NCBI RefSeq assembly: GCF_014646895.1
Contig: NZ_BMOD01000024.1
Span: 1 to 64,000, forward strand
Length of the DNA: 64,000 bases
Direction of reading: 5' to 3'
From: Deinococcus roseus
Lineage (GTDB): Bacteria > Deinococcota > Deinococci > Deinococcales > Deinococcaceae
The translations under genes were made by a program, and so were the position numbers. Each line of letters starts with the position of its first letter. The first letter of the stretch is position 1. Of this stretch, positions 52,155 to 60,731 are shown piece by piece. Under the pieces are notes generated by a model. That model was not told where the DNA came from. It ran no database searches and saw only the letters and a list, made by a program, of their open reading frames with translations.

Positions 52155-53156
52155 ATGAATGACAACTCCATGCAAGAAGTGATGCGGCAACTTGCGGACA
52201 TCCGCACCCGGCGGGACATCACCCTGCTCACGGTGTCCAAACGCATTGGTGTGCGCTCCAAGCAGAGTGTGCTGGATCTGGAAAACAGCGACAACCCCAC
52301 CATCCGCAGCGTGCTGAAATACGCCGAGGCTCTGGGTGTGGGCATCGAACTGAACATCAACCGCTGCCATGTGCTGCCGGTCTTCAACCACGCTGGAGGG
52401 GTCGGAAAGTCCACCACCACCCGCGACATTGGATACGCCCTGGCAGAACTTTTCCATTTCAGGGTGCTGTTGATCGATGCCGACAGCCAGGCCAACCTGA
52501 CAGAGATGTTTGGGCTCAATCCTGCCCAGATTCCCCTGGAAAACACCATCAACCACATCTGGGAAAGCGATGAACTGTCTTTCCCAGAGCCCACCAGAAT
52601 CACTGAAAAACTGCATCTGGTGCCCAGTCAGCTCGAAATCAGCGGTCTGGAACTGAGCATTCCCACAGTGATCAATGGACAGAATTTGCTGTCCACCGCA
52701 CTCAAATCCATCCGGGAACAGTACGACTTTGTGCTGATCGACTGCCCTCCTTCGGTGGGACAGGTGACCATGTCCTGCCTGCTGGCTGGAGACGCCATGA
52801 TTGTGCCCACCCCGCCCAAGGAAAAAACCATGGGGGGCCTGCCCAGGGTGTTCAAGGTCCTCAACATCTGCAAAAAAAGCAATCCCCAGTACCGCATCGC
52901 CCTCTTTGTCACCACCCGTTTTGTGCGCAACGTGCACAGCACCGATGAAGGCTACTACGAGGAAATCGCCCCGGTGCTGAAAAAATATGGCCCGGTGTCC
53001 CAGCCCATCGGGGAACGCACCATGTTCGAGGATGCCTGGCAAAACCGCAAGAGCATCTTGCAGTACCGCCCGGACAGCGAAGCAGCCCGTGAAGTGATGG
53101 TCGTGACCGAGGAACTGCTGGCCAGCCTGAATGTGCAGGTGAATGTCAATGAGTAA
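52155..53156 (+). CDS. parA: ParA partition ATPase with N-terminal HTH
   Basis: A 333-residue type Ia-like ParA. Residues 5-70 are an XRE-type helix-turn-helix (LADIRTRRDITLLTVSKRIGVRSKQSVLDLENSDNPTIRSVLKYAEALGV). The ATPase has deviant Walker A FNHAGGVGKSTTTRDI, VLLIDADSQANLTEMFG, and Walker B FVLIDCPPSVG. The signature Lys position before GG is Ala. The HTH suggests autoregulation, and a palindrome lies in its promoter. It overlaps parB by eight to fourteen bases, depending on the parB start, and drives segregation of this replicon. Confidence 0.9.
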   Translation: MNDNSMQEVMRQLADIRTRRDITLLTVSKRIGVRSKQSVLDLENSDNPTIRSVLKYAEALGVGIELNINRCHVLPVFNHAGGVGKSTTTRDIGYALAELFHFRVLLIDADSQANLTEMFGLNPAQIPLENTINHIWESDELSFPEPTRITEKLHLVPSQLEISGLELSIPTVINGQNLLSTALKSIREQYDFVLIDCPPSVGQVTMSCLLAGDAMIVPTPPKEKTMGGLPRVFKVLNICKKSNPQYRIALFVTTRFVRNVHSTDEGYYEEIAPVLKKYGPVSQPIGERTMFEDAWQNRKSILQYRPDSEAAREVMVVTEELLASLNVQVNVNE

Positions 53157-54045
53157 GCGTCCTGCAGGAGGTGCAGCCAGCCTGGCCAAGTTGCTCAATG
53201 TTGCCCTTGCCCAGGAAGACACCCAGAGCATTCAGAACCTTCCGCTCAGCGAGGTGCATCCTGATCCCCAGCAGTTGCGCAGGTTCTTTGCCTCCGAAAG
53301 CCTGGGCAGCCTCAGTGAAAGCATCCGCAAACTGGGGGTGCAAAATCCCATTCAGGTGCAACCCCGCCAGGAAGGCGGCTACTGGATTGTCACTGGAGAA
53401 AGGCGGTTCCGGGCCTCGCAACTGGCAGGCAAAGACAGCATTCCTGCCGTGGTGCTTCCTGAGCAAACCCCTGAGCAACTGTCTGTGCTGCAAATGATTG
53501 AGAACTCCCAGCGGGAAGACCTGGACGAATACACCCAGACCCAGGCCATGGTGGGCATTCTGGGCCTGCGCTACCAGCAAAAACAGGAGGACCTGGTGCG
53601 ATGGCTGGGCAGCCTGGGAAACGATGTTTCCGAGGAAGCGGCCCTGAAAAAAGCTGAGGTGGAAACCTTGCTCCGGGAAATTCAACCTGGTCTGAATTTC
53701 CTCAGCTTTGTCAAAAACCGCCTGCCCCTTCTGAAACTCCCAGAGGACCTGAAACTGGCTCTGCAGGAAGGCAAACTGGAGTACACCAAAGCCAGGGTGC
53801 TGGGCAAGATCAAACAGGATGGACAGCGCCAGAAGCTGCTGCAAGACACCCTGGAAAAGGGGTACAGCCTGGAGCAACTCAAAACACAGGTGCAAAAGCT
53901 CCAGGAAAAATCCCAGCCTCAATCCAGCCTGGTGGACCTTTACCTGAAAGGCAAAGAGCAACGCAGATATCAGCGCCTGAACCAGGAGAAAAAAGCCCTG
54001 GTGGAAGCCAAATTGAAAGAACTGCAAGAACTGCTGAACAGCTGA
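53149..54045 (+). CDS. parB: ParB partition DNA-binding protein
   Basis: A 298-residue ParB (ATG 53143 is an alternative start two codons upstream). The N-terminal ParB/Srx domain contains LPLSEVHPDPQQLRRFF, GVQNPIQVQPRQEGGYWIVTGERRFRASQLAG and QMIENSQREDLDEYTQTQAMVGIL, the CTP-binding ENxQRxxL and GERRxRA motifs. The central HTH domain (about 150-230) and a long helical C-terminus (SLVDLYLKGKEQRRYQRLNQEKKALVEAKLKELQELL) follow. It should bind the nearby palindromes or the 17-bp repeats and spread by CTP-gated sliding. Confidence 0.9.
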   Translation: MSKRPAGGAASLAKLLNVALAQEDTQSIQNLPLSEVHPDPQQLRRFFASESLGSLSESIRKLGVQNPIQVQPRQEGGYWIVTGERRFRASQLAGKDSIPAVVLPEQTPEQLSVLQMIENSQREDLDEYTQTQAMVGILGLRYQQKQEDLVRWLGSLGNDVSEEAALKKAEVETLLREIQPGLNFLSFVKNRLPLLKLPEDLKLALQEGKLEYTKARVLGKIKQDGQRQKLLQDTLEKGYSLEQLKTQVQKLQEKSQPQSSLVDLYLKGKEQRRYQRLNQEKKALVEAKLKELQELLNS

Positions 54046-54065
54046 TCGAGACAAGAAACAACCTT

Positions 54066-54150
54066 TTTCTACAAAGTTCAGGTTTCTACAAAGTTCAGGT
54101 TTCTACAAAGTTCAGGTTTCTACAAAGTTCAGGTTTCTACAAAGTTCAGG
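54066..54150. repeat. Five 17-bp direct repeats after parB
   Basis: TTTCTACAAAGTTCAGG occurs five times in exact tandem, 20 bases after the parB stop. An inverted partial copy (CTGAACTTT) follows at about 54171-54180. Such arrays serve as centromere or regulatory sites in some partition systems, so this is a second candidate site besides the palindromes. Confidence 0.88.
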
Positions 54151-54898
54151 AGGAATCCTTAAGGGTATCCTCTGAACTTTCATCTGTGCACTTGCTGGTC
54201 CTTTCCCTCACCGGTATCTAATACCCAGATCTTACCCTTCAACAGCATCAAATCAATAGCATCAAAAAATGTTGTCTCTTTTGGGACGACTCATTTGTTT
54301 CGCCCACTTGAAAGGCAACTTTGTCATCCCTCAAAACATCCCGTTTTTTACAGGAAATCGAGGCACATCAGAACACAGGGAATGATGGGATTGATGCTTC
54401 AAACGGAATTTTAAAATTCAAATGGGCGGAGTTTGCTCCAGGTCGAGGTCCAAATTTCGCAGCATCAACAATTCCAGAAAAAGTTGTTCCCTCAGGAACG
54501 ACTCCTCTTTCAGGCTTCAAGTGATTCTGCCCAAAATTCTCAGGGCTGGGGTCACCACCTTCAAGCAACCAGAATGAGCATCACCAGCATCTTGAACATC
54601 ACGCTCTAAAACAGCCATAAACGCCCCTGGAAATTTCAGACCCTTATTGGGATACCCTAAAGGTCACGGAGGCGGGTTATTGTTCATTTTAGAGCATTCT
54701 GTGGCACTTGTTGCCCTGGGATCCGCAGGGTTTTGAGGGCTTCATCAAAATGACAGGGCAAAATGGACGCCATTGGTTGATTTGAATTTTACCATCATCA
54801 AGATCCACCTGCAGTGTCCAGTGCAGCCACCCCTCAGGGGCATCATGAGAAAAATGTGGGGAAAATTCTGGCTCAAAATTTTTTGCAAAAGCCCTGTT
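54151..54898. other. Non-coding stretch between parB and the origin
   Basis: About 750 bases without a supported gene. Short plus and minus frames (for example 54321-54524) have no domain sense. No DnaA boxes of the strict TTATCCACA type were seen. Confidence 0.4.
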
Positions 54899-54960
54899 TT
54901 GATGATTTCTTTTTATAGATAAATCTTTTAAATAATTGATTGATTAAAAAGATCATCATC
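54899..54960. other. AT-rich candidate DNA-unwinding element
   Basis: A run of about 60 bases with very high A+T (TTTTTATAGATAAATC, TTTAAATAATTGATTG) flanked by GATGAT and ATCATC inverted ends. It lies 35 bases before the first iteron, the typical place for strand opening by RepA. Confidence 0.55.
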
Positions 54961-54995
54961 AGGGCGAGAGTGCCAGACAGCAATTTTAGCGCTAT

Positions 54996-55614
54996 AACCA
55001 CAGGTTTCCCGTGCTTTTTGGACCGAAAACCACAGGTTTCCCGATACTTTTGACCCCAAAAACCACAGGTTTCCCGTGGGTGGTCATTTTGAAAACCACA
55101 GGTTTCCCGTGCTTTTCGACCTCAAAAACCACAGGTTTCCCGATACCTGCTTTTTCAAAAACCACAGGTTTCCCGTGCTTTTCAGGGCTTTTTTGAGGCA
55201 AAAACCACAGGTTTCCCGATACCCCCCTCTGCAAGCAAAATTCTGGCTCTGTCACAATAAAAAGTTTCAAAAACCACAGGTTTCCCGTGGGTGCAAAACC
55301 ACAGGTTTCCCGATACCCCCAGAAAAACCACAGGTTTCCCGTGCCTTTTGTTCTGAATGCGTAAATTTTAGATGCGTTTTGGACGGTATTTTTCGGGAAA
55401 ACCACAGGTTTCCCGATAGTCTCTGGTTGGAGGGTGTGCAGTTCGGTTCTGGAGGATCTAAAGTTCGATTGCAAGCAGGAAATCCCACTTTTTCTCTCTT
55501 CACAGAAGTCAGCAAGAAAAGATGTTATGTTTATTGTGAATTATGAGAACTTATTCTGTTATTTTACCTGATCCTTGAATGACTTCCTGGCAAAAACCAC
55601 AGGTTTCCCGATAC
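54996..55614 (+). repeat. Iteron array of the replication origin (12 copies)
   Basis: The core AAAACCACAGGTTTCCCG occurs twelve times in the same orientation (starts near 54996, 55027, 55059, 55093, 55125, 55158, 55201, 55270, 55296, 55323, 55398, 55593), the first lacking two As. Spacing is mostly 31-34 bases, about three helical turns. The 3' suffix alternates between GTG and GATA. The last copy lies in the repA promoter, so RepA probably represses itself there. The core is partly palindromic (ACC...GGT). Confidence 0.92.
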
Positions 55615-55650
55615 TTTTTATTTGATCCCCCTGCCCCTAAAATGGTCTTC

Positions 55651-57015
55651 ATGGCTGGAAAGAAACCCAAGGGCGAAGATGCCCAGATCAGGCGCTATCA
55701 CGAATTGAATGTGGCACGCCAGAACCTGATTGCCATCCAGCGCCAGATCCCCGAGGGTTACAGTTCCTGGTCCTACCATGGCATCAGTGGAGAGCAGGAA
55801 TTTAAGATCTCCTGCTCGGGAAAACTGGACCTGGGGGTTCCACATGGACTGGACAGCGATGTGTATGCTGCCATCCTCAGCCTGTACATGAAACAGGGTA
55901 CCGAGGACAGCAAGGTCAGTTGCAGCGCTTACGAACTGCTCAAAGAAGCCAACATTGATCCTTCGGGCAAAGGGTATTCGGCTTTGCAGCGTTCTCTGGA
56001 GCGCCTGTACAGTTCCCAGTATGAAATCAAGAGCGCATGGCGCGACCACACCAGCAAAAAATGGATGTCGGTGACCTTCCAGCACATCGTGCGCATGGCC
56101 CAGACCCAGAGCGAACTGGAAAACCTGACTGCGGCCAGTCAGCTGGAAATCACGCTGCCTGAAGAGATCGTCAACAGCATCCGGGCAGGTTACATTTTTC
56201 CCACCAGTGGTCGGGTGCTCAGCCAATTGGACCAGCCCAACAGCCGCGCCCTGTACCGCACCCTGGAAGCCAACCGCCGGGATGCCATCGACCCCATGCG
56301 GCAGGTGAATGAATTGCACTTCAATCTGTTCGACTGGGCCAGAATCCTCAAACTGGCGGTCACCGATGATGCTTACCGCATCCGGCGCAGCCTGGAACGC
56401 AGCCATGAGGATCTGGTGCGTGTGGGGTACCTGCAGGATGTGCAGTACTCAGGCAGGGCAGAGCAGCAGCAGGTGTCTTACCTGTTTCACACCACCTTTG
56501 AACGCATCCCTGATCCAGAACTTTTGCAACTTTTGCAGGAAAAACGCGTGGCCAAAACCAAGGCCCTGGAACTGGTGCAAAACTTTCCAGAGCGCATCCA
56601 CACGGCACTGGTGCACCTGGAGATCTTGCTCAACAGTGGCTACAAGCCCCGCAGCAAGACCGGGCTCTTGATCGACATCATTGAGAGTCCCGAAAAATAC
56701 CAGGCGCAATTGAACCTGCTGCTGGACCCCCAGCAACTTGTTCTGGCAGAGGAAACGGGGGCTGCAAAGCCAGCAGTGGTGAAAGCAACCCTATCAGATG
56801 CCCACGATCCCGAAGACGCTTTTGAAAAACTGCCTCTGGAACAAAAAGCGCAGCGGCTGGTCAAGACGGCAGAGTTCCGCTACAGGCTGACCCTGATCGA
56901 AAAGGACATTTTGCACAGCATGGTCATGGACGGCACCATCAACGCCGATGAGGTGTTTCCCAGAGTGGCTTACAGCCTCAATGATTTTGACATCCGTGCT
57001 TTGCTGGGAGGCTGA
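55651..57015 (+). CDS. repA: Plasmid replication initiator RepA (RPA-type)
   Basis: About 454 residues. ATG 55651 is preferred because TAAAAT lies seven bases before it (leaderless layout); ATG 55642 is the alternative. The N-terminal half has initiator-type winged-helix features (LGVPHGLDSDVYAAILSLYMKQGTEDSKVSCSAYELLKEANIDPSGKGYSALQRSLERLYSS), matching RepA-like initiators of Deinococcus plasmids. A second DNA-binding-like region lies at about 195-290. It should bind the twelve iterons just upstream, melt the AT-rich stretch and recruit helicase. The C-terminus is helical. Confidence 0.88.
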   Translation: MAGKKPKGEDAQIRRYHELNVARQNLIAIQRQIPEGYSSWSYHGISGEQEFKISCSGKLDLGVPHGLDSDVYAAILSLYMKQGTEDSKVSCSAYELLKEANIDPSGKGYSALQRSLERLYSSQYEIKSAWRDHTSKKWMSVTFQHIVRMAQTQSELENLTAASQLEITLPEEIVNSIRAGYIFPTSGRVLSQLDQPNSRALYRTLEANRRDAIDPMRQVNELHFNLFDWARILKLAVTDDAYRIRRSLERSHEDLVRVGYLQDVQYSGRAEQQQVSYLFHTTFERIPDPELLQLLQEKRVAKTKALELVQNFPERIHTALVHLEILLNSGYKPRSKTGLLIDIIESPEKYQAQLNLLLDPQQLVLAEETGAAKPAVVKATLSDAHDPEDAFEKLPLEQKAQRLVKTAEFRYRLTLIEKDILHSMVMDGTINADEVFPRVAYSLNDFDIRALLGG

Positions 57016-57030
57016 GCTTCAGGGCTGGAA

Positions 57031-57051
57031 TTTAGAATAACGTTATTCTAA
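57031..57051. promoter_or_regulatory. Palindrome copy 3 (candidate parS)
   Basis: Same palindrome as at 49628 and 51958 with the last base changed to G. It lies 15 bases after the repA stop, so the sites bracket the whole maintenance block. Confidence 0.65.
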
Positions 57052-57190
57052 GCAAAAAACCATCTGTAGGACAGGAAAAGGCTTCACAAAATTTCGAGGC
57101 ATCACCGGGCAAAACAGGATGTGCAGGGTTCTGTTGACCCCGCAGATTGCAGCATTCAAGTCCTTGTGGAGGAATGCCTCTATTGTCTCT

Positions 57191-57826
57191 TCACGATGTT
57201 TTTTTGCTCTCTGGCAAAGAGGACCCTTGTTGCTCCCTGCGGCGCCTGCTCACCCAGCGGACGATGAAGACCACCATCAGTCCCAGAATCACATATGACG
57301 CAGGTTTGAGATAGGTCTCAACGGCCTTGTAGTTTTCACCCAGCAAACTGCCCAGGTAAGCCAGGGCCAGTGACCACAACAGGGTGCCCAGTGCAGTGAA
57401 CAGCATGAACATCAGCAAGGGCATTTCGCTGATGCCCGCAGGAATGGAAATCAGGGAGCGGATGCCGGGAACCAGGCGCATCAGGAACACCGATTTTTTG
57501 CCGTGTTCATCAAACCAGTCGTCTGCTTTCTGGATGTCTTTTCCGGAAAGGGTCAGCCACTTGCCGTGCTGGTCTGCCCAGCGGGTCAGGCGCTTTTCAC
57601 CCACCAGACGGCCCACAAAATACAGCGGCAGGGCACCCAGCACCGAACCTGCTGTTCCGGCCAGCACCACCCCCCAGAAGGTCAGGTCGCCTCTGGCTGC
57701 AGCAAATCCAGCCATGGGCATGATCAATTCTGAGGGCAGGGGAGGGAAGACATTTTCCAGGAACATCAGGAAAACAATGCCCAGATAACCCATGTTGTTC
57801 AATAAATTTTCAATCCACTCGAACAT
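57191..57826 (-). CDS. DedA-family membrane protein
   Basis: A 211-residue DedA/SNARE-associated protein. Hallmarks are MGYLGIVFLMFLENVFPPLPSELIMPMAGFAAARG, GRLVGEKRLTRW and FLMRLVPGIRSLISIPAGISEMPLLMFMLFTALGTLLWSLALAYLG. Members are membrane proteins linked to envelope integrity, lipid flipping and proton-motive force. The start ATG follows TAGCAT by six bases with no ribosome binding site, suggesting a leaderless message. The C-terminal tail is basic and cytosolic. Confidence 0.92.
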   Translation of the reverse strand: MFEWIENLLNNMGYLGIVFLMFLENVFPPLPSELIMPMAGFAAARGDLTFWGVVLAGTAGSVLGALPLYFVGRLVGEKRLTRWADQHGKWLTLSGKDIQKADDWFDEHGKKSVFLMRLVPGIRSLISIPAGISEMPLLMFMLFTALGTLLWSLALAYLGSLLGENYKAVETYLKPASYVILGLMVVFIVRWVSRRRREQQGSSLPESKKTS

Positions 57827-57879
57827 TTGCGCATGCTAGCACCCACAGCAGACATGTGCTGTGGGGATTGTTGCAGCCT

Positions 57880-58392
57880 TCAGGTGCCGTCCTGTTTGGT
57901 GGGGAGGATGGGCTGGGGTTGCCCTTGCAGCCACAGGAGGTACTGCATCCCGGAAAAAATCACACAGGTCTGTTCATCATGTTCGCGGTTGTGCTCGTGG
58001 ATGCTTTCGATCATGCGTTTTCCGTGCCAGCGGCCACAGTAAGGACAGGTGTTGAGGTAATGGTGCCTTTTTCCAGTGGACTGGTCAGGGCCAAGACGCA
58101 AGAGTTTTGGGAACTGGGCGGCTTGAGGAATGAAGCGAGAAGTGTCAAAAAACACCACCGCCCGCTTGCACTGCACACAACGGGCAGCGGTGAACACACT
58201 GTCCGCCTGGTGTTGCATGTTCACCCCATATTCCTGCATGTACCTGCGCACAAACCGAAACACTTTTCCATACCGCGTTTCCAGCTCCTGTTCCTGTTTC
58301 CGGGACAGCCTGTGGGCCTGCACCTGATGTTGCTGCACTTTGGCAGGCACCCCTGAAGCAGCCTGTTCTGTTTCTTCTGTTTCGTCAGGCAT
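57880..58392 (-). CDS. Zinc-ribbon-type hypothetical protein
   Basis: A 170-residue soluble protein of unknown family. Two Cys pairs, CVQC (about residue 92) and CPYCGRWH (about 136), can form one zinc ribbon around a central helix. The protein is rich in His and Gln (VQQHQVQAHRLSRKQEQELE; SIHEHNREHDEQTC). The start ATG has GAGGTGTAAGG upstream. It lies 17 bases upstream of... topA's 3' end is adjacent on the same strand behind topA, so it may be read from the topA transcript. A DNA- or RNA-binding role is possible but unproven. Confidence 0.55.
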   Translation of the reverse strand: MPDETEETEQAASGVPAKVQQHQVQAHRLSRKQEQELETRYGKVFRFVRRYMQEYGVNMQHQADSVFTAARCVQCKRAVVFFDTSRFIPQAAQFPKLLRLGPDQSTGKRHHYLNTCPYCGRWHGKRMIESIHEHNREHDEQTCVIFSGMQYLLWLQGQPQPILPTKQDGT

Positions 58393-58409
58393 CCTTACAC
58401 CTCTATGCT

Positions 58410-60731
58410 CTAAGCGCGTTTCTTGCGGCTGTCCTGGTGCTGTTTGAGCATTTCACTGGCCTGCTGGTAAGTGAGGTCATCCAGTGAAGTGCCTTCCTGC
58501 AAAGGAGCAAAGTTCTTGCCACTGGCAAGGTACATTCCCCGGTCGTTGCGGCGCACCTGGATTTTGCCGCGTCCGTGTTGAAGTTCCTTCAAAACACTGT
58601 TTTCGCTGGATGCTGCCTCTGCCATTTGCAGGGCTTTCTCCAGGGTCAGGTGTGGGATGGCGCTGGCGTGGACTTTCAGTTTGCGGAATTCCTCACCGAC
58701 TTTCAGGTAAGGTCCGTACTTGCCCATGCCCACCACCACTTCTTTGCCCTCATGAAAACCCAGCGTGCGTTTCTGGGCAGAAGCGGCAGGTGCAGCCACC
58801 GTGATGGTTTCCCCCGATCCCAGCAGTTCCTGGGCTTTTTCCGGTGTCAGGTCATCTGGTTTGAGGCTGTCTGGGATTTTCACAGCTTTTCCAGACATGC
58901 TGAGCAGAGGGGTTCCGTCCTGAATGCGGATGCGCAGTCCAGCTTCTTTCAGGATTTCAGGGGTGAAATCCGTTTCGGTGTGGGGCTGCTGGCGGTAAGC
59001 TGCAAGTTCGACAGACAGGCCGCCTTCTTCAAAATAGAAGTGGGTCAGGTAGTCCAGTCGGGTGCGTTTCCCCTCTGCAATGTCATCGAGTTGCTTTTCC
59101 ATCTCTGCCGTGAAGGTGTAATCCAGGAAACGCGGGAATTTCTCGGTGAGGAATTTCACCACTGCCATGCCCAGCCAGGTGGCGTGCAGGGTGTTTTTGG
59201 TGCGCTGGATGTATCCTCTGGTTTCAATGTTGGTCAGGATGGAGGCGTAGGTGGAGGGTCTGCCAATGCCTGCTTTTTCCAGGGTCTGCACCAGCTTGGG
59301 TTCGGTGTAGCGGGCTGGAGGCTGGGTTTTGTTGTTCTTGACAGTGGTCTTTTTGACCTTGACCAGATCCCCAACTTGCATCTGCGGCAGTTTTTCGCCT
59401 TCCTCTTCCTGCTCGTCTTTTCCTTCAACGTAAAGGGTGCGAAATCCCAGTTCATCGTAGGTTTTTCCGCTGGCGGTGAACAGGTGGTTGTCCAGGTTAA
59501 GCGTGAGGACGCGCTGTCTGCCCTGCGCATCGATCATCTGGCTGGCCAGGGTGCGCTTGTAAATCAGTTCGTACAGGCGGTACTCATCGTCTGCCAGATC
59601 TTTTCTGGCCTGCTGAAGGTCCCTGAACACCTTGCCTGAAGGCCTTATGGCTTCGTGGGCCTCCTGGGCATTCTGGTTTTTGCTGGCGTAAACCCGTGGG
59701 TTTGCTGGCAGCAGTTTTGCATCGTAATGCTGGCCCACCGCGGCCCTTGCGCCCTGCGTTCCCTCATCCGACAAGGCGGGGGAGTCGGTGCGCATGTAGG
59801 TGATGTACCCGGCTTCATAGAGCTTCTGGGCCACCTCCATGCTCTTTTTCACCGAGAACCCCAGTTTGCGGGAGGCTTCCTGCTGCATGCTGGAGGTGAT
59901 GAAAGGGGCAGGAGGCTTCTGGGTGAAGGGTTTCTCTTCGTCTTTCTGCAGGGTGAGGGGGTGTTTTTTGAGCTGTGCAGCCACCCCATCTGCTTCCTCT
60001 TTGCTGAAAGGGTAAGCCCCATCTCTCAGTTTTCCCTTGCTGTCAAAGTCTTTTCCGGTGGCCACCCGCTGGTTCTGAAAATGGGTGAGGCGGGCCGTGA
60101 AGCCGTGTTCGGTGAGGGAATCCAGTGAAATGAAGGCGGTGGGCACAAATTCGATGCGTTCCAGTTCGCGTTCTGCCACCATGCGCAGGGCCACACTCTG
60201 CACCCGTCCGGCACTGAGGCGTGGTCCCATTTTCCACAGCAGAGGGCTGATTTCGTAGCCGTACAGGCGGTCCACGCAGCGGCGGCTTTCCTGGGCTCCC
60301 ACCAGATTCAAATCCAGGGGCCTGAGGTTTTGCAGGGCTTTCTGGATGGCGCTCTGGGTGATTTCAAAAAAGACCATGCGGTGCACGGGCACCTTGGGTT
60401 TCAGCAGTTGCAGCAAATGCCAGGAGATGGCCTCACCTTCGCGGTCTGCGTCGGTGGCCAGCAGGATTTCAGTGGCTTTGCTGGAGAGGTCCAGCAACTT
60501 CTGGATCTGGGCAGATTTGCTGCTGCTGCGCACATAATAGGGCCGGAATTTGTTGTTCACATCGATGCCCAGGTTGGCCCAGGGTTCGCTGCGGTATTTT
60601 TCGGGCAGGTCGTCTTTTTTGGCGGGCAAATCCCGCACGTGGCCGAAACTGGCGGCCACCACGTAGCCATTTCCCAGGTAGCTGCTGATTTTTTTGATTT
60701 TTCCTGGAGACTCCACAATCACGAGTTTCAT
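58410..60731 (-). CDS. topA: DNA topoisomerase I, zinc-finger-less form
   Basis: A 773-residue type IA topoisomerase from ATG 60731. The Toprim domain begins KLVIVESPGKIKKISSYLG and has LLATDADREGEAISWHL; the active-site Tyr lies in AGYITYMRTDSPALS; GYEISPLLWKMGPRLSAGRVQSVALR is the core motif. The C-terminus has repeat domains (KTLGFHEGKEVVVGMGKYGPYLKVGE; IQVRRNDRGMYLASGKNFAPL) without any CxxC zinc fingers. It relaxes negative supercoils. As a gene beside the plasmid origin it may be the only copy or a replicon-specific one; that cannot be told here. Confidence 0.92.
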   Translation of the reverse strand: MKLVIVESPGKIKKISSYLGNGYVVAASFGHVRDLPAKKDDLPEKYRSEPWANLGIDVNNKFRPYYVRSSSKSAQIQKLLDLSSKATEILLATDADREGEAISWHLLQLLKPKVPVHRMVFFEITQSAIQKALQNLRPLDLNLVGAQESRRCVDRLYGYEISPLLWKMGPRLSAGRVQSVALRMVAERELERIEFVPTAFISLDSLTEHGFTARLTHFQNQRVATGKDFDSKGKLRDGAYPFSKEEADGVAAQLKKHPLTLQKDEEKPFTQKPPAPFITSSMQQEASRKLGFSVKKSMEVAQKLYEAGYITYMRTDSPALSDEGTQGARAAVGQHYDAKLLPANPRVYASKNQNAQEAHEAIRPSGKVFRDLQQARKDLADDEYRLYELIYKRTLASQMIDAQGRQRVLTLNLDNHLFTASGKTYDELGFRTLYVEGKDEQEEEGEKLPQMQVGDLVKVKKTTVKNNKTQPPARYTEPKLVQTLEKAGIGRPSTYASILTNIETRGYIQRTKNTLHATWLGMAVVKFLTEKFPRFLDYTFTAEMEKQLDDIAEGKRTRLDYLTHFYFEEGGLSVELAAYRQQPHTETDFTPEILKEAGLRIRIQDGTPLLSMSGKAVKIPDSLKPDDLTPEKAQELLGSGETITVAAPAASAQKRTLGFHEGKEVVVGMGKYGPYLKVGEEFRKLKVHASAIPHLTLEKALQMAEAASSENSVLKELQHGRGKIQVRRNDRGMYLASGKNFAPLQEGTSLDDLTYQQASEMLKQHQDSRKKRA

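Noticed and set aside
54321..54524. 67-codon plus frame between parB and the iterons
   Set aside because: No ribosome binding site or -10 box and no fold pattern; lies in a non-coding origin region.
54992..55474. Minus frame coding for a repetitive GKPVVF/ETCGF protein
   Set aside because: The protein repeat is simply the translation of the iterons in reverse; no ribosome binding site, and spacing changes would break the frame.
54996..55614. CRISPR-like appearance of regularly spaced 18-bp repeats
   Set aside because: Spacers are only 8-50 bases, often similar to each other, repeats are short and no cas gene is present; position upstream of repA marks them as iterons.
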